A stretch of 64,000 nt of DNA from Bhargavaea ginsengi (GTDB taxonomy: Bacteria > Bacillota > Bacilli > Bacillales_A > Planococcaceae). The stretch spans positions 163,566 through 227,565 of the forward strand of contig NZ_FNZF01000004.1 in assembly GCF_900109165.1 (NCBI RefSeq), written 5' to 3'. This document shows, piece by piece, positions 9,346 through 19,180 of the stretch (position 1 is the first letter of the stretch; every line of letters begins with the position of its first letter). A program made the translations under genes and the position numbers. The notes beneath the pieces were generated by a model, which saw nothing but the letters and a program-made list of their open reading frames with translations, had not been told where the DNA came from and made no database searches.

Positions 9346-9561
9346 TTACTCCTGGCCTTCTTCTTTGAGGCCATATTTCTTGTTGAAGCGGTCGATACGG
9401 CCGTCGGCTGCAGCGAACTTCTGGCGACCCGTGTAGAATGGGTGGCACGCGGAGCAGACTTCAACTTTGATGTCTTCTTTCACGGAACCAGTTTCGAAAG
9501 AGTTGCCGCAAGAGCAAGTAACTTTCGCTGTCTTGTATTCCGGGTGAATGGCTGTTTTCAT
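9346..9561 (-). CDS. rpmE: 50S ribosomal protein L31, zinc-binding form
   Basis: L31 bridges ribosomal subunits. The 71-aa protein carries the zinc ligands of the C+ form: CSCG near residue 16 and CSACH near residue 36. It is therefore the zinc-containing rather than the zinc-independent (YtiA/RpmE2) type. The start [19 protein letters not shown] is canonical. Two good sigma-A promoters and a leader of more than 100 bases precede it. Confidence 0.98.
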   Translation of the reverse strand: MKTAIHPEYKTAKVTCSCGNSFETGSVKEDIKVEVCSACHPFYTGRQKFAAADGRIDRFNKKYGLKEEGQE

Positions 9562-9682
9562 GAAATTCTTCTCCTCTCGCCCTGAACCATCTGGAACAGA
9601 GTTAAATTATCGTACTGCAGCCTTACACGGCCATACAGGCGAGCCGTATATGCTGTCAGATAGTCGCAAACTTACACAGAAC

Positions 9683-9711
9683 ATTATAGCACCGTATCCG
9701 GGTTAATGCAA
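9683..9711 (-). promoter_or_regulatory. rpmE promoter P2
   Basis: On the minus strand TTGCAT (complement of 9706-9711), 17 bases, then a perfect TATAAT (complement of 9683-9688). It would start transcription near 9676, giving a leader of about 115 bases. That leader contains the possible hairpin ACGGC...GCCGT, a candidate for autogenous control by L31. Confidence 0.8.
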
Positions 9712-9745
9712 ATGATAAATCCGGGTCCTTGCACAGGACTTTTCA

Positions 9746-9774
9746 ATAATAAAATGGCCTCTGCCCGTTGTCAA
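9746..9774 (-). promoter_or_regulatory. rpmE promoter P1
   Basis: On the minus strand a perfect TTGACA (complement of 9769-9774), 17 bases, then TATTAT (complement of 9746-9751). This upstream sigma-A promoter lies about 60 bases before P2. Together they explain most of the 290-base gap between rho and rpmE, in which I see no terminator for rho. Confidence 0.82.
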
Positions 9775-9851
9775 TCAGAGAATACCGGAAGGCTGATCCG
9801 AACAGGAAGTGCTCACATTCAAAGCTTTCCGATTTCCCCTTCCCGTCCTTA

Positions 9852-11138
9852 TTATAGCAGTCCCTTGCCGCCCCGCTTTTCTTTCATCTCACGGTTCAGC
9901 AGCTCGAAAAATTCTTCGTTGGTTTTCGTGCCGCGAAGCTTTTTGAGGAAGCGTTCGGCAAAGTCCGGTGTGTCAGAGAAGGTGCGCCGGATGGCCCATA
10001 GCTTGTCCAGGCGCTGCTTTGGCAGGAGGAGTTCCTCTTTTCTCGTGCCGGAGCGGCGGATGTCGAGCGCAGGGAAAATGCGGCGTTCGGCAAGGTGACG
10101 GTCCAGGTGGAGTTCCATATTGCCTGTTCCCTTGAATTCCTCGTAGATGACATCATCCATCCTGGAGCCGGTGTCTACAAGAGCTGTTGCAAGGATCGTC
10201 AGGCTGCCACCTTCTTCCAGATTACGCGCAGCGCCGAAAAATCGCTTTGGACGGTGGAGCGCAGCCGGGTCGATCCCGCCCGACAGTGTCCTGCCGCTCG
10301 GCGGAATGACGAGGTTGTAGGCGCGCGCGAGCCGGGTGATCGAGTCCATCAGGATGATGACATCCCGCTTGTGCTCGACCAGCCGCATCGCCCGTTCAAG
10401 TACAAGCTCGGCAACTCTCACATGGTGGTCCGGCAGCTCATCGAACGTCGAGCTGACGACATCCGCATCAACAGAGCGCTCGATATCGGTCACTTCTTCC
10501 GGACGCTCATCAACAAGCAGGACGATGAGTTCCGCCTCCGGGTGATTTTCCGTAATGGAATTCGCGATCTCTTTCAGGAGCTGGGTCTTTCCCGCCTTCG
10601 GCTGAGCGACGATGAGGCCGCGCTGGCCGAATCCTACCGGGGAGACGATATCCATGATCCGTGTGGACAGCTGATGCGGCTCTGTCTCCAGCTTGATCTG
10701 ACGTTCCGGGTAGAGCGGGGTCAGGGCCGGAAAATGGACGCGTTCTTTCGCGGTTTCCGGGTCCTCCCCGTTCACTGCCCCGACCTGCAGCAGGCCGTAG
10801 TAGCGCTCATTTTCTTTGGGCGGCCGGACTTTGCCGCTCACCCGGTCACCGTTCCGCAGGTCAAAACGGCGGATCTGGGAAGCCGAAATATAAATATCTT
10901 CCATGCTCGGCGAATAGTTGATCGGTCGGAGGAAACCATAGCCCTCTGTCGGGATGATTTCCAGTACGCCTTCCATGAAGAAATAGCCTTCCTGTTCGGC
11001 GCGGGATTTAAGGATTGCAAAAATCAGTTCTTTTTTCGTCAGTTTGCTGTAGTAGGAGATATTCAGTTTACGGGCCAGGCCGTAAAGCTCTTTAAGGGTC
11101 TTTTCCTTCATGCCAGCCAGTGTGAGTTCTTCCGCCAT
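9852..11138 (-). CDS. rho: Transcription termination factor Rho
   Basis: Rho is a hexameric RNA-dependent ATPase that ends untranslated transcription. The 428-aa protein has the N-terminal helical domain, an RNA-binding CSD (about residues 50-125, GYGFLRP...DIYIS) and the RecA-like domain. The RecA-like domain shows the P-loop [24 protein letters not shown], the Q-loop region and [11 protein letters not shown]. An AGAGGTG site precedes the ATG. It lies between glpX and rpmE as in B. subtilis. Confidence 0.98.
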   Translation of the reverse strand: MAEELTLAGMKEKTLKELYGLARKLNISYYSKLTKKELIFAILKSRAEQEGYFFMEGVLEIIPTEGYGFLRPINYSPSMEDIYISASQIRRFDLRNGDRVSGKVRPPKENERYYGLLQVGAVNGEDPETAKERVHFPALTPLYPERQIKLETEPHQLSTRIMDIVSPVGFGQRGLIVAQPKAGKTQLLKEIANSITENHPEAELIVLLVDERPEEVTDIERSVDADVVSSTFDELPDHHVRVAELVLERAMRLVEHKRDVIILMDSITRLARAYNLVIPPSGRTLSGGIDPAALHRPKRFFGAARNLEEGGSLTILATALVDTGSRMDDVIYEEFKGTGNMELHLDRHLAERRIFPALDIRRSGTRKEELLLPKQRLDKLWAIRRTFSDTPDFAERFLKKLRGTKTNEEFFELLNREMKEKRGGKGLL

Positions 11139-11211
11139 CGGGCGGTCACCTCTTTTCGTTCAGTTGGGGATGTCAGCGCCCGAGGGCGTATGCGAAGTGA
11201 TGAAGAAGGAG

Positions 11212-11234
11212 ATGCCCGGCGTTTCCGCCGGGCA
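11212..11234 (-). terminator. Hairpin after glpX
   Basis: The stem ATGCCCGGC / GCCGGGCAT with loop GTTTCC lies just past the glpX stop. The downstream run on the minus strand is only TCTCCTTCTTC, so it may be a weak terminator or an mRNA 3'-end stabiliser. Confidence 0.6.
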
Positions 11235-11242
11235 TGGGTTGA

Positions 11243-12208
11243 TCAGTATTCCATGACGTAATGCGGCTTTTTCTGAAGGCTGTGACGGCCTTCGACAAAG
11301 CGCACTGTACCTGACTTGGCACGCATGACGAGAGAGTGGGTAGAGCCGTAGGCCCCTTTGAATTGGACACCTTTCAGGAGTTCGCCGTCGGTCACGCCTG
11401 TGGCGGCGAAGATGGCATCATCGCCCTTGACGAGGTCTTCCATGCGGAACACTTTTTCGATATCCAGGCCCATCTTGCGGCAGCGTTCGATTTCTCCTTC
11501 GTTTGACGGGACGAGGCGGCCCTGGATCTCACCGCCGAGGCACTTCAGGCCGACTGCGGAGATGACCCCTTCTGGAGCGCCGCCGGAACCGAACAGAATG
11601 TCGACGCCTGTATCGTCGAACGCCGTGTTGATCGCACCGGCGACATCACCGTCATTGATCAGCTTGATGCGTGCGCCGGCATCCCGGATTTCCTGGATGA
11701 TTCTGGCGTGCCGTTCACGGTGAAGTACCGTTGCGACGACATCTTCGATATCTTTGTTTTTCGCCTTGGCGACAGCCCGGAGGTTGTCGATGATCGGCGC
11801 ATCGATGTCGACCTGGCCCACTGCCTCTGGGCCGACCGCGATTTTTTCCATGTACATGTCTGGCGCGTGAAGAAGATTGCCGCGGTCCGCTACAGCCAGG
11901 ACCGCGAGTGCGTTCCAGCCGCCTGATGCCACAATATTCGTCCCTTCAAGCGGATCGACTGCAACATCGACCGCAGGGCCGGAGCCGGTACCGAGTTCTT
12001 CTCCTATGTAGAGCATTGGCGCTTCGTCCATTTCCCCTTCGCCGATTACGACAACGCCCTGCATCGGGATTGTGTCGAAAACGGTGCGCATCGCGCTTGT
12101 CGCCGCGTCGTCCGCCTCGTTTTTCAGGCCGCGCCCCATCCAGCGGGCGGAGTTTAGCGCCGCCGCCTCTGTGACACGTACAAGTTCCATCGATAAGCTG
12201 CGTTCCAT
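11243..12208 (-). CDS. glpX: Class II fructose-1,6-bisphosphatase
   Basis: This gluconeogenic enzyme hydrolyses fructose 1,6-bisphosphate to fructose 6-phosphate with Mn2+/Mg2+. The 321-aa sequence starts [18 protein letters not shown]. It shows the Li-sensitive phosphatase motifs [24 protein letters not shown] and [12 protein letters not shown]. The ATG at 12208 has AAAGGAAG upstream. In B. subtilis the gene at this position (ywjI) is glpX. Confidence 0.95.
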   Translation of the reverse strand: MERSLSMELVRVTEAAALNSARWMGRGLKNEADDAATSAMRTVFDTIPMQGVVVIGEGEMDEAPMLYIGEELGTGSGPAVDVAVDPLEGTNIVASGGWNALAVLAVADRGNLLHAPDMYMEKIAVGPEAVGQVDIDAPIIDNLRAVAKAKNKDIEDVVATVLHRERHARIIQEIRDAGARIKLINDGDVAGAINTAFDDTGVDILFGSGGAPEGVISAVGLKCLGGEIQGRLVPSNEGEIERCRKMGLDIEKVFRMEDLVKGDDAIFAATGVTDGELLKGVQFKGAYGSTHSLVMRAKSGTVRFVEGRHSLQKKPHYVMEY

Positions 12209-12269
12209 CGTGCACTTCCTTTCTCCCCGCAATGCGGGAAAGCAAAATCTATTTTGCGGTCCGTCCGGC

Positions 12270-12290
12270 AGGAATATCCTGCCGCCGGCC
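12270..12290 (-). other. Hairpin downstream of murA2
   Basis: GGCAGGA-TAT-TCCTGCC is an inverted repeat about 25 bases past the murA stop, without a clear T-run. It may be a weak terminator or an RNA-stabilising hairpin in the murA-glpX gap. Confidence 0.4.
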
Positions 12291-12314
12291 GCTTAAAAGT
12301 CAATCAGGTTACTG

Positions 12315-13610
12315 TCAGGAATTGCCTTTGTCCTTGCCGGATAAAGCGCCGGCAGGCACGCGAACTTTTCGGATGTCCGCCCCGAGGCCGCTAAGCTTGC
12401 CGATCAGGTTGGAGTAGCCGCGCTCGATATGGTGGATTGCATGCACTTCCGTCTCACCCTCCGCGATCAGTCCCGCAAGGACAAGTGCGGCGCCGGCACG
12501 AAGGTCGGTCGCCCGCACGGAAGCTCCCTGGAGCTCAAGCGGTCCGGTGATGATTGCAGCACTTCCCTCAACACGCGCATCCGCGTTCATGCGGCGCAGT
12601 TCATCGATATGCTTAAACCGTGCCGAGTAGATTGTGTCGGTCACAACCGACGTTCCTTTCGCCTGCGTGAGAAGGACGGACATCGGTTGCTGGAGGTCAG
12701 TCGCAAACCCCGGATAGACGAGTGTTTTCACATCGATCGCCCGGAGCGGCCGCTCCGGTTTTGGAATGATGATCCGCTCCTCTTCTTCAATGAGGTTCAC
12801 GCCCATTTCCCGCAGCTTCGCCGTGAGTGCCTCCACGTGAAACGGAATGACGTTGTCCACCGTGACACCGGCTCCAACCGCAGCTGCCATGATCATGAAT
12901 GTCCCGGCCTCGATTCGGTCCGGGATGATGGTGTGGGTAGTTCCCGACAGCGACTCAACGCCTTCGATCCGGATGATATTGGTGCCGGCACCTTTGATAT
13001 TGGCCCCCATGTTCGACAGGAGCGTCGCGACATCAATGATTTCGGGCTCTTTGGCCGCATTTTCAATGGTCGTCCGTCCCTCTGCGAGGACAGCGGCAAG
13101 CATAATGTTGATGGTCGCCCCGACACTTGCCACATCAAGATAGATTTTGGCGCCGCGCAGCTTCTCCGCGCGGAGGTAAATGGAGCCGTGTTCATTCGTC
13201 ACTTTAGCCCCCAGTGCCTCAAACCCTTTGATATGCTGGTCAATCGGCCGCGGACCGAGATGGCAGCCGCCAGGCAGACCGATCACAGCCTTGCCGAACC
13301 GGCCGAGCATCGCCCCCATCAAATAGTAGGAGGCACGAAGTTTTTTGACATTTCCATTTGGAAGCGGCATATCGATCATTCCGGTCGGGTCGATCTTCAT
13401 CGTCCCGTCCCGGAACGTGACAGCCCCTCCGATTTCTTCCAGGAGCGCCTTGAGCGTAAAGACATCCGCGATTTCAGGCAGTCCTTCGATTGAGACTTCC
13501 GAGCCGGCCAGGATCGAGGCCGGGATAAGAGCGACCGCGCTGTTCTTGGCGCCGCTCACTTTGATCGTTCCTTTTAATTCCCGTCCGCCGTTGATTTTGT
13601 AGACGTCCAT
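12315..13610 (-). CDS. murAB: UDP-N-acetylglucosamine 1-carboxyvinyltransferase 2
   Basis: MurA transfers enolpyruvate from PEP to UDP-GlcNAc, the first committed step of peptidoglycan synthesis. The 431-aa protein begins [25 protein letters not shown]. It contains [13 protein letters not shown], whose Cys is the PEP- and fosfomycin-reactive residue. [17 protein letters not shown] and HIERGYSNL lie near the end. The position next to fba, transaldolase and rho is that of the second B. subtilis copy (murAB/murZ). GAGGGA precedes the ATG. Confidence 0.95.
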   Translation of the reverse strand: MDVYKINGGRELKGTIKVSGAKNSAVALIPASILAGSEVSIEGLPEIADVFTLKALLEEIGGAVTFRDGTMKIDPTGMIDMPLPNGNVKKLRASYYLMGAMLGRFGKAVIGLPGGCHLGPRPIDQHIKGFEALGAKVTNEHGSIYLRAEKLRGAKIYLDVASVGATINIMLAAVLAEGRTTIENAAKEPEIIDVATLLSNMGANIKGAGTNIIRIEGVESLSGTTHTIIPDRIEAGTFMIMAAAVGAGVTVDNVIPFHVEALTAKLREMGVNLIEEEERIIIPKPERPLRAIDVKTLVYPGFATDLQQPMSVLLTQAKGTSVVTDTIYSARFKHIDELRRMNADARVEGSAAIITGPLELQGASVRATDLRAGAALVLAGLIAEGETEVHAIHHIERGYSNLIGKLSGLGADIRKVRVPAGALSGKDKGNS

Positions 13611-13639
13611 ATCGTTTCCCTCGTTCCGAAAGAGTTCCG

Positions 13640-14287
13640 TCACTCGGCAGTCCGCTTGTTCCAGTCTGCGAGGAACGCTTCAAGACCCTTTTCCGTCAGC
13701 GGATGGTTGAACATCTGCTTAAGGACCTTGAGCGGAGTCGTTGAGATGTGTGCGCCGTTCAGCGCCGCATCTGTGATGTGCTGCGGGTGGCGGATTGATG
13801 CCGCGATGATTTCCGTTTCGATGCCGTGCGTGTTAAAGATTTCCGAAATGGTCGCAATCAGGTCCATCCCGTTGTGGCCGATGTCATCCAGGCGCCCAAG
13901 GAATGGCGAGACGTATGTGGCTCCCGCACGGGCCGCAAGCAGCGCCTGGTTCGCACTGAAGATGAGGGTAACGTTTGTCTTTATGCCCTCTTTGGCGAAA
14001 GTGGAGCATGCAGCAAGGCCATCCGGTGTCATCGGGAGCTTGACCGTGATGTTCGGTGCAATCGCTGCAAGTTCACGTCCTTCCCGGATCATTTCTTCCG
14101 CTTCAGTCGCAATGACTTCCGCGCTTACAGAGCCCGGAACCAGTTCCGCGATCTCTTTAAGCCGATCATGGAACGGTACGTTCTCCTTGGCGACGAGCGA
14201 TGGGTTCGTCGTGACGCCTGATAGGATGCCCCATGCGTGTGCTTCCTTGATTTCGTCAAAATTAGCTGTATCGATGAAAAATTTCAT
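13640..14287 (-). CDS. tal: Small transaldolase / fructose-6-phosphate aldolase-like protein
   Basis: This class I aldolase of the small TalB/FSA family has 215 aa. The N-terminus [32 protein letters not shown], the Schiff-base lysine region [12 protein letters not shown] and [13 protein letters not shown] are diagnostic. Family members of this size can be transaldolases or fructose-6-phosphate aldolases. The B. subtilis neighbour (ywjH) is treated as transaldolase. GGAGG lies before the ATG. It sits between fba and murA2, which fits a central carbon role. Confidence 0.93.
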   Translation of the reverse strand: MKFFIDTANFDEIKEAHAWGILSGVTTNPSLVAKENVPFHDRLKEIAELVPGSVSAEVIATEAEEMIREGRELAAIAPNITVKLPMTPDGLAACSTFAKEGIKTNVTLIFSANQALLAARAGATYVSPFLGRLDDIGHNGMDLIATISEIFNTHGIETEIIAASIRHPQHITDAALNGAHISTTPLKVLKQMFNHPLTEKGLEAFLADWNKRTAE

Positions 14288-14370
14288 GTCTGTGTCCTCC
14301 CCGGAAGATTCTCTGATGAATGGAAAGAAGGAGATGATGCCTTGCACCTCTCCCGCTTCTCCCCTTGTTT

Positions 14371-15228
14371 TTAAGCTTTCCCGGAACTGCCGAATTCACG
14401 CATCTTGCCTTTGACGGTTTCTTTGATGGCTTCGCGTGCAGGGCCGAGATATTTGCGAGGGTCATAGACCTCTTTGTCGTTGTCCAGGATTTCGCGGATG
14501 ACATTGGTCGACGCGATCTGATTCTCGGTGTTGACGTTGATCTTAGCCGTTCCGAGTGAAATGGCGCGCTGAATGTCTTTTGTCGGGATGCCCGTGCCGC
14601 CGTGCAGGACAAGCGGGAGATCCGACTGCTTCGAGATTTCTTCCATCTCTTTGAATCCGAGATTCGGTTCGCCTTTATAAGGGCCGTGAACCGATCCGAG
14701 CGCAGGTGCCAGGCAGTCGATGTCCGTCTGCTTAACAAGCTCTTCACACTCTTTTGGATCTGCATAGATCACGCCGTCCGCGATGACGTCATCTTCCTGG
14801 CCGCCTACGACGCCAAGCTCCGCTTCGACGGATGCGCCGTGTTTGTGGGCATACTCGACGACTTCGGATGTGATCCGGATATTTTCCTCAAGCGGTTGGG
14901 ACGATGCATCGATCATGACAGATGTGAAGCCCGCATCAACCGCTTCTTTACATTTTTCAAAGGAAGAGCCGTGGTCAAGATGGATTGCGACCGGTACGCT
15001 CGTTCCGTAGGATTCCATTAGGCCGTTAACCATTGGCACAACCGCCTTGAAGCCACCCATATACTTTGCGGCGCCTTCGGAAACACCCAGGATGACCGGG
15101 GATTTCTCCTCCTCGGCCGCTTGAAGGATCGCCTGTGTGAATTCCAGGTTGTTGATATTGAACTGACCGACCGCATAGCCTTCTTTTCTTGCTTTATTTA
15201 GCATGTCCGTCATGGAGACAAGTGCCAT
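14371..15228 (-). CDS. fba: Class II fructose-bisphosphate aldolase
   Basis: This zinc-dependent glycolytic aldolase cleaves fructose 1,6-bisphosphate. At 285 aa it matches Bacillus Fba[15 protein letters not shown] carries the catalytic Asp and a zinc His. [26 protein letters not shown] and [10 protein letters not shown] carry the remaining metal and phosphate ligands. AAGGAGG lies nine bases upstream of the ATG. It follows spo0F, and a terminator lies between them. Confidence 0.98.
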   Translation of the reverse strand: MALVSMTDMLNKARKEGYAVGQFNINNLEFTQAILQAAEEEKSPVILGVSEGAAKYMGGFKAVVPMVNGLMESYGTSVPVAIHLDHGSSFEKCKEAVDAGFTSVMIDASSQPLEENIRITSEVVEYAHKHGASVEAELGVVGGQEDDVIADGVIYADPKECEELVKQTDIDCLAPALGSVHGPYKGEPNLGFKEMEEISKQSDLPLVLHGGTGIPTKDIQRAISLGTAKINVNTENQIASTNVIREILDNDKEVYDPRKYLGPAREAIKETVKGKMREFGSSGKA

Positions 15229-15297
15229 ACTCGATTCCTCCTTCGAAAATGGGAAGTCAATCTTTCGTTTTTACACCTTTCCATCATATCAAAAACA

Positions 15298-15316
15298 GGC
15301 AGTGTCCGCCACTGCC
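15298..15316 (-). terminator. Terminator after spo0F
   Basis: On the minus strand the stem GGCAGTG / CACTGCC with a five-base loop is followed by TGTTTTTGAT, six bases beyond the spo0F stop. Confidence 0.88.
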
Positions 15317-15322
15317 CGCCGG

Positions 15323-15679
15323 TCACGCCAGGATTCCGCCGATCTCGCTTCGGAGCTCATGAATGTCGAACGGCTTTGTGAAATACTTCTCGGCTCCAAG
15401 TGCTTTCGCCGCGTCAATCTGTTCCTGTTCACCATACGCAGTCATCATGAAAACCGGAATATCCGGCTTGGCTGACTTGAACTGTCTAAGGACCTCGATG
15501 CCATCCATGCCGGGCATTTTCATATCGAGCAGCACGCAGTCCGGAGGGGACTGTGTAAACAGTTCTATCGCTTCAAATCCGTTTTTCGCAACAGAAGTCT
15601 CATACCCGTCGCGCTTGAACACTTCCTGCAGCAGAAGACGGATGCCGTTCTGGTCATCAACAATCAATATCCGTTTCAT
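15323..15679 (-). CDS. spo0F: Sporulation initiation phosphotransferase Spo0F
   Basis: Spo0F is a single-domain response regulator that relays phosphate from sporulation kinases to Spo0B. The receiver fold is complete: acidic pair ILIVDDQNGIR, phospho-acceptor LLDMKMPGMDG, MMTAYGE with the conserved Thr, and TKPFD with the Lys. No output domain follows. The ATG at 15679 gives MKRILIVDDQ. An ATG seven codons upstream (15700) is also in frame, and neither has a clear ribosome site, so the start is uncertain. Confidence 0.95.
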   Translation of the reverse strand: MKRILIVDDQNGIRLLLQEVFKRDGYETSVAKNGFEAIELFTQSPPDCVLLDMKMPGMDGIEVLRQFKSAKPDIPVFMMTAYGEQEQIDAAKALGAEKYFTKPFDIHELRSEIGGILA

Positions 15680-15794
15680 ATGGCCAGTCACTACTTTCAT
15701 AATATTCTATGTTTTCTACCATCCGTATAACCTTATCATTTTCTTTTCATTTATGACACTTTTTCAAAGTGGAAATTGATGCAGCGGCGCCTGC

Positions 15795-15823
15795 TTGGAC
15801 GCCTGAGCTCTGTCCTTTATAAT
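15795..15823 (+). promoter_or_regulatory. Promoter of the DUF2529 gene
   Basis: TTGGAC at 15795-15800, 17 bases, then TATAAT at 15818-15823. The predicted start near 15830 falls right at the ribosome site GGAGGG, leaving a leader of only about 14 bases. Confidence 0.75.
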
Positions 15824-15843
15824 GGAGCCGGAGGGATACTCAT

Positions 15844-16362
15844 ATGAAAATGCTGACTACACAAATGTCCGGACTGCTCCAGCGCATCGCCGGACGTGAA
15901 GAAGAGATGATCGGCATGACTGCCCGACTTCTCGCACAAGCAACCGCAGGGCAAGGCAGAGTGTTCATCGCAGCGTTTGGCGAGCTCGGCGCAGTAAGCG
16001 CAAACGCGATCCGCGGCCAGGAGCCGCTTAAGGGTGCCGTGCGTTTCCACGGAGAAGAAATCGACAGCACGGACAGAGTTTGGATTCTTGCAAGGCATGC
16101 ATCCGACAAAGAAGCACTGACACTCGCCCGCCGGCTGGCTGAGCAGTTCATCCCGTTTGCCGCGGTGGCTGATGAGCCCGAAGATGCCGAGGGCAATGAG
16201 CTCGCAGAACTTGCCACCGCTTATGTGTCACTTGGGGTCAAGCGCGGCCTGCTTCCGTCCGATGACGGCGGGCGAACCGTCTTTCCCCACGCCCTTGCAG
16301 GACTGTTTGTCTACGAAGCCGTCCGGATGGATTACGAGGAGCTGCTTTCCGAATTCGGCTGA
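15844..16362 (+). CDS. ywjG: DUF2529 (YwjG) family protein
   Basis: This 172-aa protein is of the YwjG/DUF2529 family, found between spo0F and pyrG and read opposite to them, as in B. subtilis. Its segments GRVFIAAFGELGAVSANAIRG and RVWILARHASDKEALTLARRL resemble the sugar-isomerase (SIS) fold. No substrate is known. GGAGGG lies eight bases before the ATG. A good promoter precedes it and a terminator follows, so it is a single-gene unit. Confidence 0.85.
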   Translation: MKMLTTQMSGLLQRIAGREEEMIGMTARLLAQATAGQGRVFIAAFGELGAVSANAIRGQEPLKGAVRFHGEEIDSTDRVWILARHASDKEALTLARRLAEQFIPFAAVADEPEDAEGNELAELATAYVSLGVKRGLLPSDDGGRTVFPHALAGLFVYEAVRMDYEELLSEFG

Positions 16363-16368
16363 ACCCGG

Positions 16369-16395
16369 CGCCCTGTTATCAGACAGGGCGTTTTT
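16369..16395 (+). terminator. Terminator after ywjG
   Basis: The stem CGCCCTG / CAGGGCG with an eight-base loop is followed by TTTTT, six bases after the stop codon. The 110 bases beyond it, up to the pyrG terminator, are AT-rich and hold nothing I recognise. Confidence 0.9.
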
Positions 16396-16501
16396 ATGTA
16401 TGGATTGTTATGTAACCTATCATAAAACAAAAGTGATATCGTGAATACCTCTATCTGTAAACTTATGGTTTATCTGTTGGAAGTCGGACTTCAGAGGACA
16501 T

Positions 16502-16540
16502 AAAAAAGGCCAGGCCCCTGCCGTTTTGAGGGAACCTGGC
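16502..16540 (-). terminator. Terminator after pyrG
   Basis: On the minus strand GCCAGG...CCTGGC with an inner AGGG/CCCT pairing is followed by CCTTTTTTA. It starts about ten bases after the pyrG stop. Confidence 0.88.
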
Positions 16541-16551
16541 TTGTCCTTTAT

Positions 16552-18256
<1,705 letters not shown>

Positions 18257-18263
18257 GAACTAA

Positions 18264-18292
18264 ATCATAAACCTGTGACGACGATTCGTCAA
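18264..18292 (-). promoter_or_regulatory. pyrG sigma-A promoter
   Basis: TTGACG (complement of 18287-18292), 17 bases, then TATGAT (complement of 18264-18269), with seven bases to the GGGC start. The -35 begins three bases beyond the rpoE stop codon, so no rpoE terminator intervenes. Confidence 0.9.
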
Positions 18293-18294
18293 GT

Positions 18295-18840
18295 TCAAAC
18301 TTCCTCTTCGTCCTCGTCGTCTTCTTCGTCTGCAAGATCGATCTCGCCGTCAAGCAGTTCATCCTCTTCATCGTCAAGTTCATCGACGTCTTCCTCGGCG
18401 TCTTCTTCCTCTTCATCGTCGATTTCGAAGTCTTCTTCCTCTTCGTCAGCGAACTCATCGAAGTCCTCATCGAAGTCGACATCCTCATCGTCCTCGATAA
18501 TCTCTTCATCATCGTCTTCTACGACTTTAGCTTTGGCCTTCCGCTTGCGCACTTTAACCGACGGTGCAGTCTCTTCCTCAATCTTGTCTACCGGGTACCA
18601 CTCACGAAGGCCCCAGCGACCGTCACCCAGGGCGAGGAACCGCCCGTCGATATTCATATCTGTATAGAAGCGGACAAGGCGTTCCTTGGCTTCTTTCTCG
18701 GACAGGCCGACCAGACGGCCGAGCTCTGCCATGAGAGCCGGAAACTCCATCGGCTCACGGCGCTCTTCCAAGAGGGCGAAAGCAAGGTCAATCAGGGCTT
18801 CTTCTTTTAATTGTTCCTGTGTCAGATCTTGAAGGTTCAT
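18295..18840 (-). CDS. rpoE: DNA-directed RNA polymerase delta subunit
   Basis: Delta is a Gram-positive RNA polymerase subunit that speeds recycling and lowers stability of open complexes. The protein has 181 aa. An N-terminal globular domain (about residues 1-90, MNLQDLTQEQ...GLREWYPVDKI) is followed by a very acidic, disordered tail made almost wholly of Asp and Glu. The ATG at 18840 is ten bases from AAAGGA. An upstream GTG is too close to that site. The tail has a repetitive GAx/GAy codon composition, so its length may vary between strains. Confidence 0.95.
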   Translation of the reverse strand: MNLQDLTQEQLKEEALIDLAFALLEERREPMEFPALMAELGRLVGLSEKEAKERLVRFYTDMNIDGRFLALGDGRWGLREWYPVDKIEEETAPSVKVRKRKAKAKVVEDDDEEIIEDDEDVDFDEDFDEFADEEEEDFEIDDEEEEDAEEDVDELDDEEDELLDGEIDLADEEDDEDEEEV

Positions 18841-18912
18841 CAGGAGCACGTCCTTTCTGCATGCGTTGGCATAATCACCATTATATACAATCCACTTCCC
18901 GCTATGCTACCT

Positions 18913-19071
18913 TCAACTTTTGTTTTTCAATGTCCGCCAGCCGCTGAAGAACAGATAGAACAGTTGGGCGGACAGCAAAATCAGCGGAGCGGCGGCAAGA
19001 CCGCGGTTGTACAGGGCTATGGACAGGACGATCAGGATTACCATAATGACCACGTGATAGGACGTTTTCAA
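18913..19071 (-). CDS. Small membrane protein of unknown function, 52 aa
   Basis: A TTG at 19071 lies eight bases downstream of a strong AGGAGG and opens a 52-aa frame. It has two hydrophobic stretches: HVVIMVILIVLSIALYN near residue 6 and APLILLSAQLFYLFFSG near residue 28. A basic C-terminus RTLKNKS follows. It is predicted to be a two-helix membrane protein. I do not recognise the family. It sits between the icmF terminator and rpoE. The longer frame upstream to 19239 crosses that terminator and is not used. Confidence 0.6.
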   Translation of the reverse strand: MKTSYHVVIMVILIVLSIALYNRGLAAAPLILLSAQLFYLFFSGWRTLKNKS

Positions 19072-19124
19072 CGGGAGGCCCTCCTCTTCGCTTCTTCCTA
19101 CATTATACAACAGAAGAAAAAATA

Positions 19125-19148
19125 GATGTCCCGCGGAAGCGGGACATC
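19125..19148 (-). terminator. Terminator after icmF
   Basis: The stem GATGTCCCGC / GCGGGACATC with a four-base loop is followed on the minus strand by TATTTTTTC. It lies 33 bases past the icmF stop. Confidence 0.93.
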
Positions 19149-19180
19149 CGGAAATTTTTTCATCAGGCCGGCAAAAGCCC

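Noticed and set aside
10095..11261. Long rightward frame (388 codons) over rho
   Set aside because: Shadow of rho in a GC-rich genome, with no domain and no initiation signal.
12429..13493. Rightward frame over murA2
   Set aside because: Antisense shadow of a conserved gene.
18275..18667. Serine-rich rightward frame over rpoE
   Set aside because: Antisense reading of the GAx-rich acidic tail of RpoE gives poly-Ser. It is not a protein gene.
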